Source: Bacillota bacterium (GTDB lineage: Bacteria; Bacillota; Clostridia; Lachnospirales; Lachnospiraceae). From it: a stretch of 64,000 nt of DNA. How positions within the stretch are numbered: position 1 is the first letter of the stretch; the number at the start of each line of letters is the position of its first letter. Location of the stretch: the NCBI GenBank assembly GCA_023392615.1, contig JAEVYT010000041.1:62001-126000 (forward strand), in the 5' to 3' direction. The notes beneath the pieces are model-generated. The model searched no databases. It was not told the DNA's origin and saw only the letters and a program-made list of their open reading frames with translations. A program made the translations under genes and the position numbers. Of this stretch, positions 52,881 through 62,119 are shown piece by piece.

Positions 52881-54686
52881 TTATCTTCTTTTATCCAGAT
52901 TTCGATAATACCAGTTTGGTTCGCTGTTTTTCTTAATTGCTTCTTCCAGCCTACAATACTCTTCTGTTTCATCAGAAATATACTGATACGTAATTCCGAT
53001 TGACTTAAGCTTTTCATGAAATTGCTTAATGGAAACAAGCATATCATTACTATCAATTCCAATCCATTCTGCCTTTTCTTTATCTGTCATAGCTTCATAG
53101 ATTTCTTTTGTAACAGCTTGCTCCTGTTCTTCTAGTCCTTCCACTTTCTCCACAATTTCAGAAGTAATATCATCTTCTTTATTAGAATACGCACTAACTG
53201 GAGCAGCTTCCTCTGTAACTGCTACTTCTTCACCAGAATCTGACTTGAATGTCTGTTCCTTATCATCTGTAATGAGTTCATAACTATCATCTACGCTCCC
53301 ATTTACACTCTTAGAAAAATCCTTACTTTCCGCAACATTGACCTTACCTTCCACATTCTCATCAAGAACCTTCTTTTCCTCTTTCTTCATATACCAAGGC
53401 TTTTTAGGCACTTTCACATCATACACATTTCCAATTTCAACACTCTCTGGAACAAAAAGCCCAACATAAAGTACTTCTTTCAAGCAACGATCTCCAATCT
53501 TGATTTCTTTCTGTAGCCTCTTCTTTTCCTGTTTGATGTCATCCAGTTTCTTGCGATATTCTGATTCTGTAAAAATGATAGAATCCCAATCATGATTACG
53601 CGTTGACTTTCTCTTAAATTCCGCCCGTTCCTGATACAAGGATTTCTGTTTCTCTGTCATCCGTTCTAAATCATACTTAGCCAGTCCTATAATACCTGCT
53701 ATGTCAGTAACACTCTTTACATCTTTTCTGCAAAGAAATAAGTACTCCTCCTGTAGCATATGCATCCGCTCCAAGTCCTCTTTAAAACAGGCTGATTTAT
53801 ACTGGAATCTGCATTTCTCCACCACACGCATACGGTAAATCTTTCCATAGAACTTGTGCTGATAGGTATTCTTTGGCTTTGGCAGATATTTAACATCTGG
53901 TGTTAATACTCTTGGTGATTCATATTGATATCTTCCTTTTTCAAAAAACTCTTGCAGATTTTCTTTGGAAAATTCCTCATTAATGGTATCTAATCTTCGA
54001 AATCTTCTCATTTTATCTACTTTAACAGCCAGATGAGCACCTTGTTTTAAGACATATCCTAATTCCTCTAACAGATAAAGAAAATGCTCATAATCATCCG
54101 CTACCCCGCGACAATATTTCACATCGGATTCAATAAATCCACCCCAAGACTGTTCCTTTTCCCACTGCTTCCGATTCATATTAACAGGATCTTTGCTGTA
54201 CTCCGCAGGCATTATGGAAAGACCATATTTCTCACACAAATGATTAGTAATCGGCTGGATCTGATGTTTCCAGTCTCCCTTCTTATATTCGTATTTCTTG
54301 CCCGTATTCATATTCACACTGTTAAAGACCAGATGTCCGTGACAATGCTCCTTATCAGAGTGAACACTATACACCGCTTCATAATCATCGCCCAAAAACT
54401 TCTGTGCAAATTCCCTCATGATTTCTAATAACTGTTCTGGTGTTCCTTCGCCCGGTGGGCAGGATATCACAAAATGATATCCTTGCCTTCCTCCTGTCTT
54501 TCCATATAATTCTTTTGTTCCAACCATCTGTTCAAAAGCAAATTTTGGAATACAATTCCATCCACCGACTAGAACTCCACTTTCTGTCTTGTCTTCATTC
54601 ATAATATAGTCCAAAGCATGTTTCAGATGATTTGTGATTTTACCCTTCTTTCCAGCTCCTATATTCATAATCTTGGTTATCGCCAT
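52881..54686 (-). CDS. MOBP-type relaxase / mobilization nuclease
   Basis: This 601-residue relaxase starts MAITKIMNIGAGKKGKITNH. The catalytic region has G-G-R-Q-G-Y-H-F-V-I-S (near 65-75) and the HUH-like metal cluster H-S-D-K-E-H-C-H-G-H-L-V-F-N at 109-122. It nicks oriT and stays bound to the 5' end for transfer. A long charged C-terminal part (about 340-600) includes acidic and coiled segments. It starts at 54686 with AAAGGAG upstream and overlaps the mobC end by 10 bases. No transfer channel genes are present, so the element is mobilizable rather than self-transmissible. Confidence 0.93.
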   Translation of the reverse strand: MAITKIMNIGAGKKGKITNHLKHALDYIMNEDKTESGVLVGGWNCIPKFAFEQMVGTKELYGKTGGRQGYHFVISCPPGEGTPEQLLEIMREFAQKFLGDDYEAVYSVHSDKEHCHGHLVFNSVNMNTGKKYEYKKGDWKHQIQPITNHLCEKYGLSIMPAEYSKDPVNMNRKQWEKEQSWGGFIESDVKYCRGVADDYEHFLYLLEELGYVLKQGAHLAVKVDKMRRFRRLDTINEEFSKENLQEFFEKGRYQYESPRVLTPDVKYLPKPKNTYQHKFYGKIYRMRVVEKCRFQYKSACFKEDLERMHMLQEEYLFLCRKDVKSVTDIAGIIGLAKYDLERMTEKQKSLYQERAEFKRKSTRNHDWDSIIFTESEYRKKLDDIKQEKKRLQKEIKIGDRCLKEVLYVGLFVPESVEIGNVYDVKVPKKPWYMKKEEKKVLDENVEGKVNVAESKDFSKSVNGSVDDSYELITDDKEQTFKSDSGEEVAVTEEAAPVSAYSNKEDDITSEIVEKVEGLEEQEQAVTKEIYEAMTDKEKAEWIGIDSNDMLVSIKQFHEKLKSIGITYQYISDETEEYCRLEEAIKKNSEPNWYYRNLDKRR

Positions 54687-55012
54687 AATTGAATCAACTC
54701 CTTTAACAAACCTAAAATCACGCCTAATTGCATACACATCTGGTCAAATCTGCTCTGTGGAATATATTTATTTTCATTTGCCCACTTTGCAGTCTGATTT
54801 ACATTTGTAGCAATTCCTGTTATTTGTCGTATAATATTCTGTCTGTCACGAATATAATCTGTATCAACACCACCAAGCATAATTAAGTGTCTGACATATT
54901 CGCTTTCCGACATGCTAGCCGCCTTTGCCCCATCTGCTAATTTTTGTAGTTCCGATTCCGATAATCGAATTGTCCTATTTTGTCTTGCCATACCTACTTT
55001 TCTCTTTTCCAT
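54677..55012 (-). CDS. mobC: Mobilization accessory protein MobC
   Basis: This 111-residue protein is a ribbon-helix-helix DNA-binding accessory (R-T-I-R-L-S-E-S-E-L-Q-K-L near the start, then S-E-S-E-Y-V-R-H-L-I-M) with the MobC core I-T-G-I-A-T-N-V-N-Q. It bends oriT and helps the relaxase nick. AAGGAG lies upstream. It overlaps the relaxase start. Confidence 0.93.
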   Translation of the reverse strand: MEKRKVGMARQNRTIRLSESELQKLADGAKAASMSESEYVRHLIMLGGVDTDYIRDRQNIIRQITGIATNVNQTAKWANENKYIPQSRFDQMCMQLGVILGLLKELIQLWR

Positions 55013-55069
55013 AATCGTATTCTCCTTCTTAAAATATTTCTTTACGTTCTTTACATCCTGAACACTTTT

Positions 55070-55170
55070 CTCAATGTAAGATAAGTGCTGAGATTTTTTG
55101 CAAGATACGGATTTCGCAATGCGAAATCCTGTCGGGCACTAGACGCACCCTTATCTTGTTAGGGATTCTA
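55070..55170. other. Candidate oriT
   Basis: The inverted repeat GGATTTCGCA-A-TGCGAAATCC (55109-55129) sits just upstream of mobC. It is followed by TGTCGGGCACTAGACGCACC. AAGATAAG and CTTATCTT form a wider inverted pair around it, and TAGGGATTCTATCCCTA follows. This layout, a hairpin next to a nick-like sequence just before mobC, is typical of MOBP oriT regions. The exact nick site was not fixed. Confidence 0.65.
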
Positions 55171-55224
55171 TCCCTAAGACCCTGGTATATTTACAGCCAA
55201 AGTCTGTAAAAAAGGCGCAAAAAA

Positions 55225-55263
55225 AAAGACAGAACAGCATGAAATTTGCCTTCTGTCTCTTTT
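55225..55263 (-). terminator. Terminator downstream of the ParM partner gene
   Basis: AAAGACAGAA pairs with TTCTGTCTCTTT; on the minus strand TTTTTTTTT follows. It ends the parM operon before the oriT-mobC region. With the oriT it fills the 400-base gap 55013-55408. Confidence 0.75.
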
Positions 55264-55408
55264 GCACCCAATATATGAAATATGGCTACAAATCTATATC
55301 CATTTGTAACCATATCCGTTCTATTATCATTCCTTGAAATATCTGCTACCAAAATGTGCACCAAGTGTAGCCGTTATTCCCTTTCTGATAACACTCTTGT
55401 AACCAAAC

Positions 55409-55891
55409 CTATTCCATCATTCCAAAATCAAGGAATTCATTTTCCTCAATTTCTAAATCAGATTTCTTACTAAAATCACTAGAATCAAATCCAACTTCTA
55501 CTCCCGATGGATTTACTGCACCAGTAGCATTCACTGTAGGAAGTATTCCTGTGGAACTTGCTACTGCTGACTGTCCAACCACAGAACCATTCTGAAAAGG
55601 AATCAGTTGCATACGCATCACATAATTTCCAATCAGTGCTGGAAGATTACTGAGTACCCTCTCTTCCACTGACTTTACTATTCTGTCAGAAAAAGCATCT
55701 TCTTTCTCCCTTGTCTCAAAGTACGGATCTTGCTCTTGCTTCATGCATTTTTCATAATAATCCAGTATCGCAAGCACAACGAATTTGCTCTGGGACTTAA
55801 ATTGTTTTTTATCAAGGGCATGTAGAATCTCCCATGCCCTTTTATCTTCCTCTTCTTCCTCATAGAATCGGATATTCGTATTCCTAATCAT
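55409..55891 (-). CDS. Putative ParR-like partner of the ParM-type actin
   Basis: This 160-residue protein starts MIRNTNIRFYEEEEEDKRAW, with an N-terminal RHH-like pattern (E-I-L-H-A-L-D-K-K-Q-F-K-S-Q-S-K-F-V-V-L-A-I-L-D-Y-Y), a helical middle and a low-complexity acidic tail. It lies directly downstream of the ParM-like gene, as ParR adaptors do; it would link the actin filament to a centromere on the element. The family call rests on position and the RHH-like start. Confidence 0.6.
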   Translation of the reverse strand: MIRNTNIRFYEEEEEDKRAWEILHALDKKQFKSQSKFVVLAILDYYEKCMKQEQDPYFETREKEDAFSDRIVKSVEERVLSNLPALIGNYVMRMQLIPFQNGSVVGQSAVASSTGILPTVNATGAVNPSGVEVGFDSSDFSKKSDLEIEENEFLDFGMME

Positions 55892-55948
55892 TGAAAACTC
55901 CTTTCTCGCAAGATTTTAACAGTATCAATTTATCAGAAACATTTCTGA

Positions 55949-56881
55949 TTAACGATTCTGGTTTTGTCTGCGAAGTCCCATATAACAGTAATACTCGTAC
56001 CCTTTTGCTGTTGCACAGATGTCTGTGATAAAGAAGGTCTTATTTGGATTATACTCTCCAACGGTTTCCACCAGTTTATGACCACCACCCATAATATGCA
56101 GATTCATAAGCTTGTCGTTATATTCATAATCTTTCAACTTCGCAAATATTTCAGCCACATACTCTGCTGCTGCGTTTATGATCAAAGAATTATACGGTTC
56201 ATCTACTTTTGTTACTCCCATTCTTAGAAATCGCTCAATCACATCATCCATAAGATTGGTGCCTGTTTCATCCAGTACCTTGTTGCGAATGCGAATTGCA
56301 CACTGATTCACTCCGAATTTCTCCGTCCATGATTTATTCTCCATTGCCCTTCTGTCATTGAGATACATGATGTTCATGGTTCCATTTCCAATATCCACAA
56401 GCATATTAATTCCAGTAAATTCTTTTAATGTCTCTGCCACCGCAGAATAACATTGAGGCATTACGGTACAATCTACAATCTCTACCAGATATTTCTTCTC
56501 CCGATATTCGAAATCCACATAGCGGTTACGGAGCAGGTAAGCCTTAAAAGATTCTCTCTGTGCCTTTACCCACTTCAGTGGAAGTCCTACCGCTAGATGA
56601 ATCTTTGCCTCATGCAATCCTCGAAGTTCCAGTTCCTTTGCAATTGCCGCCAGCGTCAGAATATAATAATCATCGTCTGCAATCTTATCTGCCAGAAAAC
56701 TCTTGTGCCCTTCTGATATTACATAATATTTATCTTCATATTTCACATAATCCTTACAAAAAATCGGTGCTGTTTCACTTGCTTCTGCGGATGCCTTGAA
56801 GCAAAAGTGCGCCGTCTTAATGTTGCCGTACCCATGGTCACAGCCAATAATTAAAGTTCCATTCATAGTATAATCTCTCAT
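55949..56881 (-). CDS. parM: ParM/StbA-family plasmid-segregation actin-like ATPase
   Basis: The actin-like fold begins I-I-G-C-D-H-G-Y-G-N-I-K-T-A (phosphate 1 loop); phosphate 2 is V-D-I-G-N-G-T-M-N-I and an adenosine motif is I-M-G-G-G-H-K-L. It forms filaments that hold or move DNA copies, needed while the element exists as a circle. Two starts are good: ATG 56881 (AAAGGAG upstream; chosen because it begins near the fold) and ATG 56983 (GGGAGGG upstream), which adds 34 residues. Both may be used. Confidence 0.8.
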   Translation of the reverse strand: MRDYTMNGTLIIGCDHGYGNIKTAHFCFKASAEASETAPIFCKDYVKYEDKYYVISEGHKSFLADKIADDDYYILTLAAIAKELELRGLHEAKIHLAVGLPLKWVKAQRESFKAYLLRNRYVDFEYREKKYLVEIVDCTVMPQCYSAVAETLKEFTGINMLVDIGNGTMNIMYLNDRRAMENKSWTEKFGVNQCAIRIRNKVLDETGTNLMDDVIERFLRMGVTKVDEPYNSLIINAAAEYVAEIFAKLKDYEYNDKLMNLHIMGGGHKLVETVGEYNPNKTFFITDICATAKGYEYYCYMGLRRQNQNR

Positions 56882-57000
56882 TCGTTCTTCTCCTTTACCC
56901 TTAGGTGCTGTTGTAATTTCTGTTTGCTTTGTTCTTCCCATAAAATAATACTGATTTCCCGCTATCCTTAAGTTCTCATTCATAAATAAAATCCCTCCCA

Positions 57001-57381
57001 TTAGTGAAACTGATTAACAATATCTTGAAAAATAACTTCTTCTGCTATTCTTTTCGCTTCTTCCCGAAGTCTCCACATTTCCATGGTGGAACTGCAATCT
57101 TTGGGCGGATGGCTCTTTAGATACTTCTCAGTAATCGAATCCAGTAGTTGATAAGCTTCCTCATCAATCTCTGTTGCTTTTGTCATTAATTTTCCAAATC
57201 GAAGTAAATGACGATAACGATCTTTATGGTTCTCTTTCATAAAATTCATCCAAAGATGTCCATACTTTCCTACATGAATTGGCTCTTGTATTTCTGCCTC
57301 TGCAATTACTGGATAAAATAATCCTTCTCGTTCTTCATAACGAACTCCCATGGAATCAAATAATGTTCTCTCTTCGTTCAT
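57001..57381 (-). CDS. tnpV: TnpV-family transposon protein
   Basis: This 126-residue protein shows the TnpV pattern: an N-terminal strand, then H-V-G-K-Y-G-H-L-W-M-N-F-M-K-E-N-H, the Y-R-H-L-L-R-F-G-K-L helix and a C-terminal R-E-E-A-K-R-I-A-E-E-V-I-F helix. TnpV proteins accompany TnpX-type elements and have an unknown accessory role. It lies between the ParB-like and ParM-like genes. Confidence 0.8.
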   Translation of the reverse strand: MNEERTLFDSMGVRYEEREGLFYPVIAEAEIQEPIHVGKYGHLWMNFMKENHKDRYRHLLRFGKLMTKATEIDEEAYQLLDSITEKYLKSHPPKDCSSTMEMWRLREEAKRIAEEVIFQDIVNQFH

Positions 57382-57386
57382 AATAA

Positions 57387-58397
57387 TTACCTTACCTTCT
57401 TCTCCATTTTCTTTGCTTGATTAAGACTCCATTCTTTCACAAGCTTTTCAATCAGTTCCACTTTCTGTTTTGGGGTATAATTAGATGGAAAATACCCTTC
57501 TAATGAATCAGCATAAATCTTTAGCTTTTCCCTCTGATTTGGTTTTTCTTCCCCAAGAATTTCATAAAGCATATCCATATCTAATTTTCCTGACTGGCTC
57601 ATCCGTTTCATTCGATTTGCTTGAGATAAGGACGGAATCACCTGCTCCAGTTCCATAACTGCATGAAGCTCATACTGTTCTTCTTCTGACAGATAAGACA
57701 GTTCTACTGCGGAACGAAATGCCAGTTTATCTTCATCTACCATATCCAGTATCTTTGGTATCAGATTCGTAAGGCGAATATATCTTGCAATCTGATTCCT
57801 GCTTTCTCCAATCTGTCTTGCCAACAATTCATCTGTCCGCACTCTCTCTTTTTCTAATGGCTGACTGCCTAACTGCCATTTTCCCGAATCATCATAAGAA
57901 CAAATCATTTGATTCAGTTCCAAAGTCGGATTATCTAACTTTGTCCCCACTGGAGACAAAGTTCCATCTTGAAACAAATCATTTCGCTTCCCCTGCTGCT
58001 TCATTGCCTCCAACTTCATCTTGTATGCAAAAGCTTTTTCACTCGGTCTGATATGCTCTCTTTGCAAATTACTATCGATCATAGCAATTGTGGCTTCTGC
58101 ATCATCCATCTGCATAACTATGACAGGAACCGTATCAACACCAGCCCATTCACAGCCAGCTTTTCTTCTATGACCTGCAATAATCTCATATCCCTCACCA
58201 GCAGGATTAGGTCTAACAATCAGCGGAACCAATACTCCCTTTTCTTCAATACTTTTGGATAATTCAAACAACTGCATATCATGCTCCACCCGAAATGGAT
58301 GTCCTTTAAACTCATGCAATTCACTGATTTTGACGTTTCCCGTCTGTAAATCTTGTTCGTTGTTCCATAATGAACACAAATCCTTTGATTTCTTCAT
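57387..58397 (-). CDS. ParB/Spo0J-family DNA-binding protein
   Basis: This 336-residue protein has the ParB N-terminal domain (H-P-F-R-V-E then L-F-E-L-S-K-S-I-E-E-K-G-V-L-V-P-L-I-V-R-P) with the G-H-R-R motif in I-I-A-G-H-R-R-K-A-G, and a KorB-like HTH (about 190-215, I-A-R-Y-I-R-L-T). It binds parS-like sites. No ParA is present; the actin-like ParM gene may replace it. It is the first gene of the right-end operon. Confidence 0.88.
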   Translation of the reverse strand: MKKSKDLCSLWNNEQDLQTGNVKISELHEFKGHPFRVEHDMQLFELSKSIEEKGVLVPLIVRPNPAGEGYEIIAGHRRKAGCEWAGVDTVPVIVMQMDDAEATIAMIDSNLQREHIRPSEKAFAYKMKLEAMKQQGKRNDLFQDGTLSPVGTKLDNPTLELNQMICSYDDSGKWQLGSQPLEKERVRTDELLARQIGESRNQIARYIRLTNLIPKILDMVDEDKLAFRSAVELSYLSEEEQYELHAVMELEQVIPSLSQANRMKRMSQSGKLDMDMLYEILGEEKPNQREKLKIYADSLEGYFPSNYTPKQKVELIEKLVKEWSLNQAKKMEKKVR

Positions 58398-58448
58398 CTT
58401 CTCATTCCTCCTATTGTCGTAGGTGTCATGTGAAAACTGGCAAAAAAA

Positions 58449-58496
58449 GAAGACCGCCTGCTTTCACATCAAAGATGTTGAAAACAAGCGGTCTTT
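58449..58496 (-). terminator. Terminator or attenuator before the ParB-like gene
   Basis: AAGACCGC pairs with GCGGTCTT, enclosing an internal CATC/GATG stem; on the minus strand a TTCTTTTTTTG run follows. It lies about 50 bases before the parB start, so it could attenuate the right-end operon or terminate rlmD transcripts after integration. With the att site it accounts for the 300-base gap 58398-58694. Confidence 0.6.
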
Positions 58497-58690
58497 CGAC
58501 TTTTTCTTATGAAGTTGTTGACGGTTTATTTTACTGAAATCATCCGATTTATGAACGATATATTTTTGTGTCCACTCATACCAGTTCTACAACTACCGAG
58601 ACTTTAATCTCATTGGAAATCTCTTTTTTTCTTCCAAAATTCGATTTCCCAGTGAACTTAAAAACCCTCGCAAAGTGCGTAAATTCAAGG

Positions 58691-58698
58691 ATTTCTAC
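58691..58698. other. Candidate right attachment core at the rlmD stop codon
   Basis: ATTTCTAC overlaps the rlmD TAG (complement of 58695-58697) and repeats the 8 bases at 31591-31598. The 3' end of rumA/rlmD is a known integration target of conjugative elements. The core assignment is inferred. Confidence 0.4.
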
Positions 58699-60398
58699 AT
58701 ATTCACCCTTTGTAGACAACAGACGGTCTCCACATGCCCAGTCCAAGGGAACATGTCCACCGGTACCGCCTTCACCGCCTTATATCCCTTCTTCGTAATA
58801 TACCCCAAATCCCTCTCAAGGGTAACCGGATTACAGGAGATATAAACCACCTTCTTAGGCTTTAACTGTACTACAGCATCCATAAACTGTTCTGTACTTC
58901 CGCTTCTTGGAGGATCCATGAATACCACATCAGCGCTTTCTTGCTGCTCTGCCATCTGACTCATGAACACACCTGCATCATTACTATAGAATTCGATGTT
59001 CATAGCATCATTTCTTTTTGCATTGATATTCGCATCCTTGACTGCATCTTTGTTCAGTTCTACGCCGATTACATTCTTTGCATGATCAGAAGCAATGATT
59101 CCGATCGTACCGATTCCGCAATATGCATCGATAACAGTCTCATTACCTGTGAGCTCTGCTAGTTTAATTGCCTTCTTATAGAGCACCTCAGTCTGAGCTG
59201 GATTCACCTGATAAAATGACTTTGGTGAAAGTCGAAATACCTTATTACATAAGCTATCTTCAATAAAGCCTTTGCCGTAGATAACTTGTTCCCTGTCACC
59301 AAGTACCATGCTTGTTTGCTTGTCATTTACATTGATAATCACAGTAGTAATCTCAGGATGCTTCGCTCTAAGCGCCTTTACGAAATTATTCTTGGATGGA
59401 AGTATTGATGAAGACAACACCAATACTACCATAATCTCACCGCTGGCATAACCGGTACGGACAAGTACATGACGAAGTAGACCGTATCCGCTATCCTCAT
59501 CATAGGTCTTGATTTTGAAGGATTTTAGCATACTTCGAATCGTTGCAATAATAGCATCCGCCTTTTCATTGTGAATACAACATTGCTCTATCGGAACTAC
59601 GCGATGAGTTCCTTCTTCATATACGCCGGATACCGGATTCCCCTTGCGGTCATGATCAAATACAACATGAACCTTATTGCGATAGTTTCTAGGATTCTTC
59701 ATGCCGATAATCGGTTCCACCTTGCAGTACTTGGAGATAAGGCCTTCTACTTGCTTCTGCTTATCCTTTAATTCCTCTTCATAACTTTTCTTTAATATAT
59801 TACAGCCACCACACTGTCTGATGTAGGGACATTCTCCGGGTTTCAAAACTCTTTTACTTCTACTTTTACCCGGCATGTCGCCAGTTTCCCTGTTTCTACG
59901 ATTATCAGTTCCCCTATCTCTATGATTAACTGCTTCCTTATCAATACGATATCCGGTTCCCCTATTACTGTAATTAACACCATCCCGATTGTTACGATTC
60001 GTTTTCTCACGATTCGTAGCCTTTGTTCCCTCAGAAGCTTTTCCTTCTTTCGCTGCTGTGCCTTGCGTTATCTTCTGATTATTCGTCTTTCGGTTATTCG
60101 CCGTCTTGCTCCCCTTAATCAACTTGCCCTTATTCAGTTTATCCATCAATTCATAGTCCAGATCCTCAAACTCCTCATAACTGTCTTCATAAGAGAACAC
60201 CTTTTTTATATCCTTCTTTTTAGCATCTTTCTTTATTACATGATTGACAACGGACTTTTCTTCATTCTGTTTTGATAAGTAACTATTTTGATAATTCACA
60301 CTCTGTTTTTTGCTGTTCTGATTATTGCTATTTGGTTTACTGCTATTTGGTTTTATAGTACTCTTTCTCTTTAAACTCTGTTTTTTCTTTTCATTCAT
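58695..60398 (-). CDS. rlmD: 23S rRNA (uracil-5-)-methyltransferase RlmD/RumA with long basic N-terminal extension
   Basis: The enzyme core (residues about 190-567) holds the iron-sulfur cysteines (C-P-Y-I-R-Q-C-G-G-C), SAM motif V-I-D-A-Y-C-G-I-G-T-I-G, P-P-R-S-G-S and the catalytic nucleophile in S-C-N-P. It methylates a uridine of 23S rRNA. The first 185 residues are Lys/Asn/Arg/Thr-rich and disordered, an extension absent from most RlmD proteins. A proper ribosome site (AAGGAG, 10 bases) precedes the distal ATG, so it is probably made. The stop codon borders the mobile element. Confidence 0.92.
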   Translation of the reverse strand: MNEKKKQSLKRKSTIKPNSSKPNSNNQNSKKQSVNYQNSYLSKQNEEKSVVNHVIKKDAKKKDIKKVFSYEDSYEEFEDLDYELMDKLNKGKLIKGSKTANNRKTNNQKITQGTAAKEGKASEGTKATNREKTNRNNRDGVNYSNRGTGYRIDKEAVNHRDRGTDNRRNRETGDMPGKSRSKRVLKPGECPYIRQCGGCNILKKSYEEELKDKQKQVEGLISKYCKVEPIIGMKNPRNYRNKVHVVFDHDRKGNPVSGVYEEGTHRVVPIEQCCIHNEKADAIIATIRSMLKSFKIKTYDEDSGYGLLRHVLVRTGYASGEIMVVLVLSSSILPSKNNFVKALRAKHPEITTVIINVNDKQTSMVLGDREQVIYGKGFIEDSLCNKVFRLSPKSFYQVNPAQTEVLYKKAIKLAELTGNETVIDAYCGIGTIGIIASDHAKNVIGVELNKDAVKDANINAKRNDAMNIEFYSNDAGVFMSQMAEQQESADVVFMDPPRSGSTEQFMDAVVQLKPKKVVYISCNPVTLERDLGYITKKGYKAVKAVPVDMFPWTGHVETVCCLQRVNM

Positions 60399-60403
60399 CG
60401 TAA

Positions 60404-61321
60404 TTAAACTCCTTCTCCGTTAAATTCCGGTATAAAGCTGTCGCTTGCAGTTTCTCCTTCTTGGATAAAACCGTTCTCAACGCCAATTTCTATCGCATAA
60501 TCCACCAATTCCTCATACTCCGCATCCGTTAACTTTCGATTAATCTCAGGATATGCAGATACATTCGGTAGTGGTGTGTATTGATTCATAATACTGATGT
60601 AGATTTGATCCCCATAGTTCTCATAGAGATATTTGATTATATCCTTAGAATCCTCAAGATATCCGGGCAGTGATAAATGTCTCACGATTACCCCCCGAGT
60701 CATGATACCTCGCTCATTAAACTTCGGTTCTCCTACTTGTCTTACCATTTCAAATATAGCCTCCGAGGCATATTCAAAATAATCTTCACACCCAGAGTAA
60801 CGCATTGCAAGTTCCTGGTTTATATATTTAAAATCCGGAAGATATACATTGATATATCCCTCCAATAGGCGCAATGTTTCTACCTTCTCATATCCACTGC
60901 AATTATAAACAATTGGTAAGATGAGCCCTTTCTTCCTTGCCATACCAATTGCACATATGATTTGGGGAACAAAGTGAGTGGGAGTTACAAGATTTATATT
61001 GTTTGCCCTTTTTTCTTGAAGTTCTAAAAATATTTCACTCAATCGTTCCACACCAATCTCTTTTCCAGCCACTCCATTTGCAATATTGGTATTTTGACAA
61101 TAAACACATCCCATAGAACAACCCGAGAAGAATACCGTTCCGGAACCTTCTTCACCGGATATGCAGGGCTCTTCCCACATATGGAGTGCTGCTCTCGCCA
61201 CGATAAGCTGTGAAGATACTTTACAATATCCAACCTGACCATTTAGTCGATCCACCCCACAGTTTCTTGGACATAGAGTGCATCGCTTTAGCATATGCAT
61301 CGAATCATTCTCGATACTCAT
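60404..61321 (-). CDS. Radical SAM protein, PflA-like (COG1313)
   Basis: This 305-residue protein has an N-terminal C-T-L-C-P-R-N-C cluster and the radical SAM motif C-S-M-G-C-V-Y-C (Cx3Cx2C) near residue 69. It belongs to the pyruvate formate-lyase activase-like group of unknown target. It is 5 bases upstream of rlmD and co-transcribed with it. The pairing with an Fe-S methyltransferase is noted but the function remains unknown. Confidence 0.85.
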   Translation of the reverse strand: MSIENDSMHMLKRCTLCPRNCGVDRLNGQVGYCKVSSQLIVARAALHMWEEPCISGEEGSGTVFFSGCSMGCVYCQNTNIANGVAGKEIGVERLSEIFLELQEKRANNINLVTPTHFVPQIICAIGMARKKGLILPIVYNCSGYEKVETLRLLEGYINVYLPDFKYINQELAMRYSGCEDYFEYASEAIFEMVRQVGEPKFNERGIMTRGVIVRHLSLPGYLEDSKDIIKYLYENYGDQIYISIMNQYTPLPNVSAYPEINRKLTDAEYEELVDYAIEIGVENGFIQEGETASDSFIPEFNGEGV

Positions 61322-61344
61322 ATGTAACCTCCGCGTTCAATCGA

Positions 61345-61376
61345 AAAGGGCGTCCAATTATTACGGATACGCCCCT
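61345..61376 (-). terminator. Hairpin between the AlkA-like gene and the radical SAM gene
   Basis: GGGCGT and ACGCCC form a stem with a 15-base loop, and on the minus strand TTTTC follows. It probably ends the AlkA-like transcript and lies in front of the radical SAM start. Confidence 0.45.
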
Positions 61377-61501
61377 CATTCAACTGTTTTTATTAAAAGT
61401 TTATTTACCTTCTATTAATAACGTTTTATCTGTTAGAACCTTAATTCTATCATATTTTATCTTAAAATGCAGATAAAATCAAAGAAAATTTTTATTCCTT
61501 C

Positions 61502-62119
61502 TTACTCATAGGATAATCTCCATAAATAGATGGAGGCTACTGATCCATATGGAGAATATCTGTTCTTATATACTACGAACTGCTCCTTTGAAAGCTCAGT
61601 TAAACTATAGAGCTTCATAATTCCTCTTCGAATTGCTATATCACCATAGCTTATGATATTCGGTCTCTCCATACTATTAAGCAAAAGCATCTCCGCGGTC
61701 CAGGGGCCAATTCCATTTAGGGACGATAACCGTTTAATCACTTCTTTATCCGGTAAATCATACAGTTCGTTCAAATCAAACCCACCGTTCATCACCATTT
61801 CGCCAATTCCTTTGATATATTTTGCTTTCGTTGACTGCATTCCGCAGAGTCGAATATCTTCGATAGAAGCTACGGCAATAATCTCCGGTGTAACGTCCTC
61901 AAAGCGCTCTTGCATTCTTCCCCATACAGTCCTAGAAGCCTTTAGCGAAATCTGTTGCCCGATAATAGCAAAGACAAGAGCGGGAAACAAATCAGGTATG
62001 ATAACACGTTCTATCTTCCCAATGCGGTCAATTGCCTCCCCTAACAACTGATCCACATTTTTCAGATAGTCCATCTCCATATCACCATATTCAAATATCT
62101 TAGTTCTCACTGTCTTCAT
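61502..62119 (-). CDS. Short AlkA-type DNA-3-methyladenine glycosylase (HhH-GPD)
   Basis: This 205-residue enzyme has the helix-hairpin-helix L-N-G-I-G-P-W-T-A-E-M-L (near 143-154) and the catalytic Asp in Y-G-D-I-A-I-R-R-G (near 172). It removes alkylated bases from DNA. It lacks the N-terminal TBP-like domain of E. coli AlkA, as short clostridial forms do. It is a single gene. Confidence 0.88.
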   Translation of the reverse strand: MKTVRTKIFEYGDMEMDYLKNVDQLLGEAIDRIGKIERVIIPDLFPALVFAIIGQQISLKASRTVWGRMQERFEDVTPEIIAVASIEDIRLCGMQSTKAKYIKGIGEMVMNGGFDLNELYDLPDKEVIKRLSSLNGIGPWTAEMLLLNSMERPNIISYGDIAIRRGIMKLYSLTELSKEQFVVYKNRYSPYGSVASIYLWRLSYE

